DNA of 12,811 nucleotides from Lachnospiraceae bacterium (lineage in GTDB: Bacteria; Bacillota; Clostridia; Lachnospirales; Lachnospiraceae): assembly GCA_021205045.1 (NCBI GenBank), contig JAJPYH010000035.1:1-12811 (forward strand), in the 5' to 3' direction. Of this stretch, positions 6,365-12,811 are shown piece by piece. Below the pieces are notes generated by a model, which did no database searches, was not told the origin of the DNA, and saw nothing but the letters and a program-made list of their open reading frames with translations. Numbering within the stretch: position 1 is the first letter of the stretch; every line of letters starts with the position of its first letter. The position numbers were made by a program, and so were the translations under genes.

Positions 6365-8813
6365 AGTCTGGAAAGCATTTTGGAAAAATAGAAAACAGAA
6401 CAGAATATTTGCAGGATTGGTACTCTTTCAGACCCTGGTGCTATTGATCATGGCTGCGTCCTGTCTGCGCGGCGGCGCTTTTCTGTCCTTTTCTCCGGAG
6501 GATCTGCGGGTGGAAAGCGCTCTGGTGACCGAAGTCACTGCTGAGGAGGGGCTGACAGGATATCAGGCCGCAAGTGAGGCGAGCATGGAGGAGACAGTGA
6601 TCCTGTCCACAGATTCCTTTTCTCTTGCGCCCGGTGCCTACCGGGTCAGGATCAGCTATCAGTCTCAGGTAAATTATCAGGAGGGCGCCAGCATTGCCGC
6701 CGGTATGAGCTACCTGAATCTGGACAGTGCGAGTCACCAGTCGGCATTTGATTTCAGTCCCCTTCTGCTCAGGGACGGTACCAATGTGATGGAGCAGACG
6801 GTACAGATCCATTCTCTGAGAAAGCTGGAGGATCTGGAGCTGTCCGTCAGCTTTTACGGCCTGGGAGAGGTGACGGTATATTCCATCGAGGTTGAGGAAA
6901 TTACGGCTAACCGCATGGTGCGGCTGCTGGGGGCATTGCTTTTGTTTGTTCTGGCGGACGGGATTGTTACCTGTCTGTTTTTCAGCGATCATTTTAAAAA
7001 GAAAAAGGAGCTGTGCATTCTGACGCTGATCTGTCTGGCCGGGGTACTGCCCTTTTGTACAGGCCAGGCCATTTACGGCCATGACACTACCTTCCATGTG
7101 CAGCGGATTGCCTGGCTGGCGCAGGAGCTTGCCAATGGAAATTGTTTTCCGGCCATCTATTCCGGCGCGCTGAACGGCTTTGGCTACGCTGCGCCCTTAT
7201 TTTACTGCCCCTTATTTTTGTATGTGCCCGCCATACTGTACAACTGCGGCTGTTCCCTGACCTTTGTGTACAACTTTTACCTGGGCGGCATGACGGCGGC
7301 AACCTGCCTGATCACATATTACTGCGCCCTGAATATATGTAAAAAAAGCAGTTCCGCGCTTCTGGCCGCCGCGCTCTACACCTTCAGCGCGGTTCGCCTG
7401 ACCAATGTCTTCACCCGGGCCGCGTTCGGGGAGCTGACGGCGCAGACCTTCCTGCCTCTGGTGGTACTGGGCTTTTACCGGATTTATTCCGCCCCGAAGG
7501 GAGAAAAGATCACAGTGAAGCAATACTGGCCCATCATTGCGGGGCTGACCGGGGTGGTGGCCTCCCATGCCCTGACCACGGTGATGAGCGCCATGATGAT
7601 TCTGGTGGCCTGCCTGGTGCTGGTGAAAAAGACTCTGGAGCCCAGGAGGTTTCTGGCCCTGGCCAGAGCGGCGTTACTGACCTTTTGCACCTCGGCGGCC
7701 ATTCTGGTGCCCATGCTGGACTCCCTGCAGATGGATCTGGAGACCGGTCAGACAGTGGAAAAAATACAGTCCCACGGCACTTACCTGCTGCAGCTGTTCA
7801 ATGTCATCGTCAATAACTATCAGGGAGATTCCATGGAGAGAACCGCCTCCGGGGATTTGTCTCTTTCCATTGGGTTTTCTCTGACGCTGGGACTTGTTTT
7901 TTTCCTGATTTATCTGGTGAGGCGCAGTTCGCAGGTACACGGAGATTCTCAGATACAGGGGAAACTGCAGGCACAGGGCGGCGCTCAGGTACACGGTGAT
8001 TCTCAGGCGCAGCATCACTCTCAGGCAGAGAGTAATCTTCAGACTACGGACGAGCGACAGAGGGCAGGATTGATGTGTGCCTGCTGGGGACTGGCTGCTT
8101 TTTCCATTTTCCTGTCCAGTATTTACATGTTCTATGATTTTCTGGACTTTCTGCCACAGCCGCTTTATTCAGTGCTGACCATCTATCAGTTTCCATGGCG
8201 GTGGCTGGTCTTCGCGGTGCTCTTTGGCACCTTCGGTACGGCGACGGTGTGCGAGAGAGAAGAGCTGACCGCCCTGTTTCAGGGTGTTCCCGCAGTACTT
8301 CTGATTGCAGCGGCGCTGGTGATGAATACGGGACAGATTTATGCGGATCAGCTGCGAAGCTCTGAAATGGGAACCTTTGCCAATGATGTGTACGCATATT
8401 TTAATGAGATCGGCGAAGGGGAATATCTGCTGAACGGTTCAGACTTAAGCGGGGCCTATTATAGTGAATTGAAATACGATGAGGAGACTCTGACTGTCGG
8501 CGATTACCGGTATGAGGACAACAGCTGGAAGCTTCTGGCGGAGAATACATCCGGGGAGGACGCTGTGGTGGATATTCCGGTGTTTCATTATGATAATTAT
8601 GCGGCCTTTGACGCGGATACGGGAGAGGTGATCGAGATCACCACAGGGGAAAATAATCGCATCCGGCTGATGGTGGCGGCGGGTTACTCCGGAACCATTG
8701 TGGTGAAGTATGTGGTGCCTCTGTTGTGGAGGCTGGCGATTGCCTGGTCAATGGGGACGGATCTGCTGCTGATTGGGTATGCGGTGCTGCGCAGGATGAA
8801 AACTGTTTCTTAA
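6357..8813 (+). CDS. GT-C-like (PTPS-related/YfhO-type) multi-pass membrane protein, array member 4
   Basis: This is an 818-aa protein and the last member of the array. The ATG at 6357 is chosen because it makes the N-terminus match members 2 and 3 residue for residue; the upstream signal is only a weak AAGAAGAG, so expression may rely on coupling to member 3 through the 8-nt overlap. A TTG at 6339 is a less likely start. Domains: anchor about 18-40; beta-rich extracytoplasmic domain about 41-185 (PGAYRVRISYQSQVNY); core with GHDTTFH at 241-247, RAAFGE at 354-359, SHALTT at 403-408 and PWRW at 613-616; C-terminal VDIPVFHYDNYAA and GYSGTIVVKY blocks; final helix. All putative active-site residues are kept. 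A 36-residue Gln/His/Ser-rich insertion (7932-8039) sits in a probable cytoplasmic loop after the basic YLVRRSS segment and is absent from members 2 and 3. Confidence 0.88.
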   Translation: MYKVWKAFWKNRKQNRIFAGLVLFQTLVLLIMAASCLRGGAFLSFSPEDLRVESALVTEVTAEEGLTGYQAASEASMEETVILSTDSFSLAPGAYRVRISYQSQVNYQEGASIAAGMSYLNLDSASHQSAFDFSPLLLRDGTNVMEQTVQIHSLRKLEDLELSVSFYGLGEVTVYSIEVEEITANRMVRLLGALLLFVLADGIVTCLFFSDHFKKKKELCILTLICLAGVLPFCTGQAIYGHDTTFHVQRIAWLAQELANGNCFPAIYSGALNGFGYAAPLFYCPLFLYVPAILYNCGCSLTFVYNFYLGGMTAATCLITYYCALNICKKSSSALLAAALYTFSAVRLTNVFTRAAFGELTAQTFLPLVVLGFYRIYSAPKGEKITVKQYWPIIAGLTGVVASHALTTVMSAMMILVACLVLVKKTLEPRRFLALARAALLTFCTSAAILVPMLDSLQMDLETGQTVEKIQSHGTYLLQLFNVIVNNYQGDSMERTASGDLSLSIGFSLTLGLVFFLIYLVRRSSQVHGDSQIQGKLQAQGGAQVHGDSQAQHHSQAESNLQTTDERQRAGLMCACWGLAAFSIFLSSIYMFYDFLDFLPQPLYSVLTIYQFPWRWLVFAVLFGTFGTATVCEREELTALFQGVPAVLLIAAALVMNTGQIYADQLRSSEMGTFANDVYAYFNEIGEGEYLLNGSDLSGAYYSELKYDEETLTVGDYRYEDNSWKLLAENTSGEDAVVDIPVFHYDNYAAFDADTGEVIEITTGENNRIRLMVAAGYSGTIVVKYVVPLLWRLAIAWSMGTDLLLIGYAVLRRMKTVS
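7932..8039 (+). repeat. Two-unit 54-nt in-frame repeat inserted in array member 4
   Basis: Two adjacent 18-codon units, 7932-7985 and 7986-8039, both begin QVHGDSQ. Their first 21 bases match at 20 of 21, and Gln at unit positions 1, 7, 9 and 13 plus Ala at 14 are shared. Removing exactly these 108 nt restores a gap-free alignment with member 2 (YL followed by 19 residues, then CW), so the repeat accounts for the whole length difference. The later part of each unit has diverged. Confidence 0.85.
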
Positions 8814-8829
8814 GATTTCTTTAATATAA

Positions 8830-8858
8830 TTGACATCCGGATCATAAGATGATATAAG
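8830..8858 (+). promoter_or_regulatory. Sigma-A promoter of the gntR-ABC operon
   Basis: The -35 box TTGACA (8830-8835) is a perfect match. A 17-nt spacer follows, then the -10 box TATAAG (8853-8858), which matches five of six consensus bases. Transcription should start near 8865. The -35 box lies only 16 nt after the stop codon of array member 4. This is the only strong promoter I recognise in the window. Confidence 0.8.
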
Positions 8859-8884
8859 TGTATTAACAAGCTTAATACACTTAT
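8854..8884. promoter_or_regulatory. Perfect 13-bp inverted repeat, likely GntR/YtrA-type operator
   Basis: The arms ATAAGTGTATTAA (8854-8866) and its exact complement (8872-8884) flank a 5-nt spacer, CAAGC. The palindrome covers the -10 box and the expected transcription start, the classic position for a repressor site. The GTGTA...TACAC half-sites resemble the GT...AC pattern of GntR-family operators. The gene directly downstream encodes a GntR regulator, so autorepression is likely. It is followed by TATTTTATT, so in RNA read through from the array it could also form a weak terminator hairpin; RNA started at this promoter would lack the left arm. Confidence 0.75.
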
Positions 8885-8986
8885 TTTATTGGCATAAATG
8901 TACGAGGTTTTGGGCAACTGGCAGCCGGAATCAGGGGATGCCCTGTGACGTGCCTGCCGGGGAAAAGGGAAAATGGAGGAAACTCT
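8865..8986 (+). promoter_or_regulatory. 5' leader of the gntR operon with a possible nested hairpin
   Basis: From the predicted start near 8865 to the gntR start codon there are about 120 nt without an obvious gene. CAGGG (8932-8936) and CCCTG (8941-8945) form a perfect 5-bp stem with a GATG loop, and GGCAG (8920-8924) can pair with CTGCC (8954-8958) outside it. No known riboswitch pattern is recognised and no U-tract follows the stems, so an attenuator is not supported. Confidence 0.3.
8975..8980 (+). promoter_or_regulatory. Ribosome binding site for the GntR regulator
   Basis: GGAGGA lies 6 nt before the ATG at 8987 and fixes that start over an in-frame GTG at 8945, whose extra 14 residues do not belong to the GntR fold. 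Confidence 0.85.
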
Positions 8987-9466
8987 ATGATTTTATTGGA
9001 TTACCGGGACAAACGGCCCATCTATGAACAGGTGGTGGAGAAGCTGGAGCGGCTGATCGTGGGCGGCGGTCTGAAAGCCAACACGAAGATGCCTTCCGTG
9101 CGGGCGCTGGCGCTGGAGCTGGCGGTCAACCCCAATACCATCCAGCGGGCCTATGCTCAGCTGGAGCAGGAGGGATATCTGTATACGGTCAGCGGCCGGG
9201 GCAGCTTTGTGGCCCATGAGAGCGAGTGGCGGGGCGCCAAGGAGGCGGAGCTTGTCAAAAATCTGCAGGCAGCAGTCCATGAGGCCAAAGAGGCCGGCAT
9301 GGAAAGAGAGCGGCTGGAGGCAATTATAGCACAGGCCTATGGCCCGAAGCCGGGAGAGGCGGGCAGAATCGGAGACAGTACAGAAAGTGCGGGGCCGGAT
9401 TCTGTGAAAGCCGGGGAGCAAAAGGCAGTTTCCGGAGACAGTGAGGAGGAAAACACAGATGATTGA
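8987..9466 (+). CDS. GntR-family transcriptional regulator, YtrA type
   Basis: This is a 159-aa DNA-binding protein. Residues 1 to about 75 form the winged helix-turn-helix: RPIYEQVVEKL near the N-terminus, then MPSVRALALELAVNPNTIQ as the recognition region, and GYLYTVSGRGSFV as the wing. A short helical segment follows (about 80-116), as in the YtrA subfamily, which lacks the large effector domain of other GntR proteins. The last 40 or so residues (about 118-159) are an acidic, Gly/Ser-rich, probably disordered tail, making the protein longer than the roughly 120-130 aa usual for this type. It overlaps the ABC ATPase gene by 8 nt. By family precedent it represses its own transporter operon, and the palindrome at 8854-8884 is the probable target. 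The inducing signal is unknown; related systems respond to cell-wall-active compounds. Confidence 0.92.
   Translation: MILLDYRDKRPIYEQVVEKLERLIVGGGLKANTKMPSVRALALELAVNPNTIQRAYAQLEQEGYLYTVSGRGSFVAHESEWRGAKEAELVKNLQAAVHEAKEAGMERERLEAIIAQAYGPKPGEAGRIGDSTESAGPDSVKAGEQKAVSGDSEEENTDD
9444..9449 (+). promoter_or_regulatory. Ribosome binding site for the ABC ATPase
   Basis: AGGAGG lies within the end of gntR, 9 nt before the ATG at 9459. It supports MIEVKGLNK as the true N-terminus over an upstream in-frame ATG at 9441. Confidence 0.85.
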
Positions 9467-10361
9467 AGTAAAAGGCTTAAATAAAAGCTTTGGCGATGTC
9501 AAAGCGGTGGACGGCATCGACGCTGTCATCACGGAGAGCCATGTTTTCGGCCTGATCGGCACCAACGGTGCGGGCAAGTCCACTTTTCTGCGCCTGATCA
9601 GCGGGGTGCTCAGGCCCGACAGCGGCAGTATCCTGGTGGATGGGGAGCCGGTGTATGATGCTCCGGCAGTGAAGCAGAAGATTTTTTACATTTCAGATGA
9701 TCAGTATTTCTTTAAGAGCGGCACGCCGAAGGATATGCTGCGCCTGTACCAGACCTTTTATCCGCAGTTTGACGACAAAAGGGCGCTGGATCTGATGGAA
9801 AAGTTCGGCCTGGACAAAAACCGCAAGGTCAATACCTTTTCCAAGGGCATGAAAAAGCAGCTCTCCGTGATCTGCGGAGTCTGCGCCAATACCAGGTATC
9901 TGCTCTGCGACGAGACCTTTGACGGTCTGGACCCGGTCATGCGTCAGGCGGTGAAGGCCATTTTCATTCAGGAGATCGAGGAGAGGGGAATGACGCCCAT
10001 CATTGCCTCCCATAATCTGCGGGAGCTGGAGGATATCTGCGAGTATGTGGGGCTGCTGCATCGGGGCGGTATTCTGCTGGAAAAGGACATGGACGAGATG
10101 AAGATGAATATCCATAAGGTTCAGTGCGTGCTGCGCCGCCCGGAGGATATGGACAAAATCAGGGAGCACTTTGAAGTGATCAGAGAGGATGTGAGGGGGA
10201 GTCTGAGGACCATCACCCTGCGCGGGGAGAGGGAGAAAATCGAGACGGCCTTCAGCTGCCTGGAGCCCATGTTCTATGAGCTTTTGCCCCTCTCTCTGGA
10301 GGAGATTTTCATCAGCGAAACGGAGGTAAAGGGATATGACGTCAAGACACTTCTTTTTTAA
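9459..10361 (+). CDS. ABC transporter ATP-binding protein (YtrB-like)
   Basis: This is a 300-aa cytoplasmic ATPase subunit that powers the permease encoded next to it. Visible motifs: Walker A GTNGAGKST at 34-42; a Q-loop region ISDDQYFF at 78-85; the signature in the variant form FSKGM at 127-131 instead of LSGGQ; Walker B and D-loop LLCDETFDGLDP at 148-159 with the catalytic Glu at 152; the switch His at 185 in ASHNLRELED. The SKGM signature and DExFDGLDP wording are typical of ABC-2 type subunits found with GntR regulators. Residues from about 210 form a C-terminal accessory domain. All catalytic residues are intact. The gene overlaps gntR by 8 nt and the permease gene by 26 nt, so the three are one translationally coupled operon. 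The transported substrate cannot be read from the sequence. Confidence 0.93.
   Translation: MIEVKGLNKSFGDVKAVDGIDAVITESHVFGLIGTNGAGKSTFLRLISGVLRPDSGSILVDGEPVYDAPAVKQKIFYISDDQYFFKSGTPKDMLRLYQTFYPQFDDKRALDLMEKFGLDKNRKVNTFSKGMKKQLSVICGVCANTRYLLCDETFDGLDPVMRQAVKAIFIQEIEERGMTPIIASHNLRELEDICEYVGLLHRGGILLEKDMDEMKMNIHKVQCVLRRPEDMDKIREHFEVIREDVRGSLRTITLRGEREKIETAFSCLEPMFYELLPLSLEEIFISETEVKGYDVKTLLF
10322..10327 (+). promoter_or_regulatory. Ribosome binding site for the ABC permease
   Basis: GGAGGT lies 8 nt before the ATG at 10336, inside the ABC ATPase gene. The next in-frame ATG (10366) has no comparable site, so the 26-nt overlap is real. Confidence 0.85.
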
Positions 10362-12675
10362 ATATATGATAGAAGACCTGCGCCACCGGGTCTGGATGGC
10401 GGCGCTGTCCATGCTGGGGAGCTTCCTTAGTATGCCGGTGGCCTTTTTGCTGGTGCAGAACAGCTATCAGTCCGCCTACAATAATTATCTGGTGGCGGGA
10501 AGGCAGGCGAGGGCGCTGGAATACCTGCAGGAAGAACTGATCGATACCTTCAGCACCTATGGCTGCGTATCCTGCGGTTTTATCGCCGTAGTGGGAGCTG
10601 TCATCGTGGGTCTGTTCGGCTTTCGGTATTTATTCCGCAGGGATATGGTGGACACCTGGCATTCCCTGCCGGTGAAGAGGAGCACCCTGTTCTGGGTCAA
10701 TTACCTCAACGGTTTCCTGATCTGGTTTGTGCCCTTTGTGATCAATCTGCTGATCACCCTGGCCATTGCCTCCGGGGATATGGTCAGATCAGGCATTCCG
10801 GGGACGCTGCTTGGCTGTGTGCTGACCACCGTGTTTGTGGTGACGGTATCCTTCCTGACGGTTTACAATCTGGTGTTATTGGGTGTTATGCTCTCCGGCA
10901 ATGTGCTCAATGCCATGGTGAGCAGCGGTTTCGTGGGGCTGGTTGCGGCTGTGGCTTATCTGATCGACTGGATGGGGCTGGCAGTCTATATGGATACCTT
11001 TTACAGTATGCCGGTGGATTTTGATGAGAGCGCACTGTGGCTGTCCCCGGTGATTTCCTCCGTGTGGATTCTGGGGCTTCGGCATAATGTCACAATTATG
11101 ACAGGAGAGTTTCTGGGCAAATGTCTGATCGTGCTTCTGACTGCCGTCCTGATGCTGGCTGCTTCCTTTGCAGTGTATCAGAAGAGACCCAGCGAGGCGG
11201 CTGGCGGCGGCGTTTATTTTAAAGGCCTGTCCGCTGTGATGCGCTTTGTAACTGCGGTGGCCGCGGGCTTTGGAGGCTGGATGTTTTTTGCTGCGGTATC
11301 GGGAAACGCGGAGGCGGGTGATTCTCCTGCCTGGGGAATCTTCGGCGGGATTTTAGTTAGTTTTCTGGCATACGGTGTGCTGGACATTGTGTTTTCCATG
11401 GGTTTCAAGGCCTTTCTGAGCCACAAAAAGGCCATGATCGGAGCGGTGGTCTGCTCCGTCCTTCTGGGGCTTTCCTTCAGTCAGGACTGGTATGGCTATG
11501 ACACTTATCTGCCCTCAGAGGCCAGGATTGAGGAGGCGGGGATTTATCTGGGCTACTACTACTCCGGCGGCAATGTACTGGACAGGATGCATTACACGGA
11601 CAGCGGAGATATTTACGCGCTTTTAAGCAATGCCGCCGAAAATGCGCGGGATCAGGTCTATGACGGGGATGCCCAGGGTGTGACCATGCGCATCACCCTG
11701 AAAAACGGGAGAACCTATTACAGATATTATATCCTGGATTCTGCCTGCCGGGAGAGTCTGGTCAATGTCATGGAGAGCGACACTTATGTGGAGTCTGTCT
11801 ACGGGATTACTGACAGCATGGCGGAGACGATATCCTATCTGTGGCTGAGCCGGGGATATGAGAGCACTTATATCCGGGAAAGTGATGACATTGACGACAC
11901 AAGAACACGGATTGCGGAGGCTCTACGGAAGGATATTGAGGAATACGGAATCCAGGCTCTTTACAGCGAGGATACCGTTTACTGTACCATCAATTTTTCG
12001 GGATATGACAGGGAGGATGAAAGATATGCCTCCAGGAGCTTCAATATCACCGATCAGTGGGTCAATACCATCCAGGTGCTGAAAGACCTGGGCTATGGAA
12101 GTTATGCGGAGCCTCTGAGCGCGGAAAATGTGGAATATCTCTCTTTTTACTATACAATAGACGAGGAAGATTTTGAGAATACGGAGGATATTCTTCTGGT
12201 CCTGGGTGAGTACTTTGGAGTGGACATGACGGGGGAAAGCCTGGAGCTTGACAGTGAGGAATACGCGGAGCTTTCCAGTAAGCTGAATGAGAAGGGGTAT
12301 GTGACCCTTGAACTTTTTGCCACCGACAAAGAGGAGATTGAAGAGATTCTGGCGCTCTGCGACTACAATGAGAAGAGTTATGGCAGCGGTCTGGGAGGCC
12401 TGTTCAATGAGAACTGGGGCATTTCCATTTACGCGCAGGTTGGCGACAGTGTCACGGATTCTTCAGAAAACAGCGGGGACAGCACGGTTTATTCGCCAAC
12501 CGGTGAAATGACTACGGTTTCTGAGCAAAGTACAGCGACGGAAATTACTGCGACCGAATCGGCGGCTTATGGACAGAGCGCTGATGATGAACATGAGGTT
12601 TTGCTTACGCTCAGGAGCGGAACTCTGCCAAAGAAGTATCTTCTGCGGATGGCGGAGTCGGTGAAGGCGGACTGA
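10336..12675 (+). CDS. ABC-2 type transporter permease with large C-terminal extracytoplasmic domain
   Basis: This is a 779-aa membrane subunit. Hydrophobic segments are seen at about 20-42, 74-99, 117-145, 157-188, 189-220, 258-280, 300-325, 332-358 and 367-387, with a weaker one at 228-250. The sequence FGFRYLFRRDMVDTWHSLPVKRSTLFW between the second and third segments is typical of YtrC/D-like permeases encoded with YtrA/YtrB proteins. With nine helices and an inside N-terminus, residues from about 388 to the end lie outside the cell. That domain (about 390 residues, rich in Tyr, Asp and Glu) resembles the C-terminal domain I recall as DUF6449. It ends with a Ser/Thr-rich linker at 704-751 and a short beta-like segment (EVLLTLRSGTLPKKYLL). 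It probably forms a homodimer with two ATPase subunits. The substrate is unknown; export or envelope-stress sensing are both plausible. It is the last gene of the operon; no terminator is evident. Confidence 0.9.
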   Translation: MTSRHFFFKYMIEDLRHRVWMAALSMLGSFLSMPVAFLLVQNSYQSAYNNYLVAGRQARALEYLQEELIDTFSTYGCVSCGFIAVVGAVIVGLFGFRYLFRRDMVDTWHSLPVKRSTLFWVNYLNGFLIWFVPFVINLLITLAIASGDMVRSGIPGTLLGCVLTTVFVVTVSFLTVYNLVLLGVMLSGNVLNAMVSSGFVGLVAAVAYLIDWMGLAVYMDTFYSMPVDFDESALWLSPVISSVWILGLRHNVTIMTGEFLGKCLIVLLTAVLMLAASFAVYQKRPSEAAGGGVYFKGLSAVMRFVTAVAAGFGGWMFFAAVSGNAEAGDSPAWGIFGGILVSFLAYGVLDIVFSMGFKAFLSHKKAMIGAVVCSVLLGLSFSQDWYGYDTYLPSEARIEEAGIYLGYYYSGGNVLDRMHYTDSGDIYALLSNAAENARDQVYDGDAQGVTMRITLKNGRTYYRYYILDSACRESLVNVMESDTYVESVYGITDSMAETISYLWLSRGYESTYIRESDDIDDTRTRIAEALRKDIEEYGIQALYSEDTVYCTINFSGYDREDERYASRSFNITDQWVNTIQVLKDLGYGSYAEPLSAENVEYLSFYYTIDEEDFENTEDILLVLGEYFGVDMTGESLELDSEEYAELSSKLNEKGYVTLELFATDKEEIEEILALCDYNEKSYGSGLGGLFNENWGISIYAQVGDSVTDSSENSGDSTVYSPTGEMTTVSEQSTATEITATESAAYGQSADDEHEVLLTLRSGTLPKKYLLRMAESVKAD

Positions 12676-12811
12676 TTTTCATAATTTTTACATTTCTCTA
12701 ACAAATGCCCGTTATACTTGCTTTCAGAGTTTGTGTTTTCATAATACATTCAAAAGATACTATTACATCGAATAATAATTAACTGGCTATACCTTCATTT
12801 GATTTTATGCC

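Noticed and set aside
1..8813. Tandem repeats as a mobile or phage-derived element
   Set aside because: There is no transposase, integrase, terminal inverted repeat or target duplication; the copies are ordinary gene duplications.
12676..12811. Possible promoter in the AT-rich 3' end (TTTACA at 12687 and TATACT at 12713)
   Set aside because: The spacer is 20 nt, too long for a confident sigma-A promoter, and no gene start is visible before the window ends. No terminator hairpin was found either.

Overview
The window looks like a chromosomal segment from a Gram-positive, low-to-mid-GC Firmicute, most likely a Clostridia/Lachnospiraceae gut anaerobe. The basis is AGGAGG-type ribosome binding sites, ATG/GTG starts, tightly overlapping genes, a consensus sigma-A promoter, and a GntR/YtrA-type regulator leading an ABC-2 transporter operon. 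All genes are on the + strand. I saw no rRNA, tRNA, CRISPR array or insertion sequence.

Region 1 (1-8813) is a tandem array of four paralogous large membrane proteins of about 790-830 aa. The first is cut by the left window edge, so the array may extend further upstream. Each complete copy has one N-terminal membrane anchor, an extracytoplasmic beta-rich domain, a multi-pass core resembling the PTPS-related/YfhO type of GT-C-like membrane proteins, a conserved PWRW motif, a small C-terminal extracytoplasmic domain and a last membrane segment. The genes are joined by a 4-nt ATGA overlap, a 14-nt gap and an 8-nt overlap, so they are probably co-translated. Starts at 1587, 3968 and 6357 place three key motifs at identical residue numbers (241, 354, 404) in the three complete copies, which strongly supports these starts.

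Region 2 (8814-8986) is a short intergenic control region. It holds a near-consensus promoter (TTGACA-17-TATAAG) whose -10 box and predicted start point are covered by a perfect 13-bp inverted repeat, probably the operator for the downstream regulator. Then comes a leader of about 120 nt.

Region 3 (8987-12675) is an overlapping three-gene operon: a YtrA-type GntR regulator, an ABC ATPase and a 779-aa ABC-2 type permease with a large C-terminal extracytoplasmic domain. The regulator probably represses its own operon until a signal, perhaps envelope stress, relieves it. The last 136 bases (12676-12811) are AT-rich with no gene or convincing signal.

The most notable observation is that the second array member has lost the acidic and histidine residues conserved in its neighbours (GHD..H, FGE and SH motifs) yet remains an intact, translationally coupled gene. 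It looks like a pseudo-enzyme or repurposed partner inside an enzyme array. The biochemical role of the array, perhaps cell-envelope glycan or glycolipid modification, is inference.
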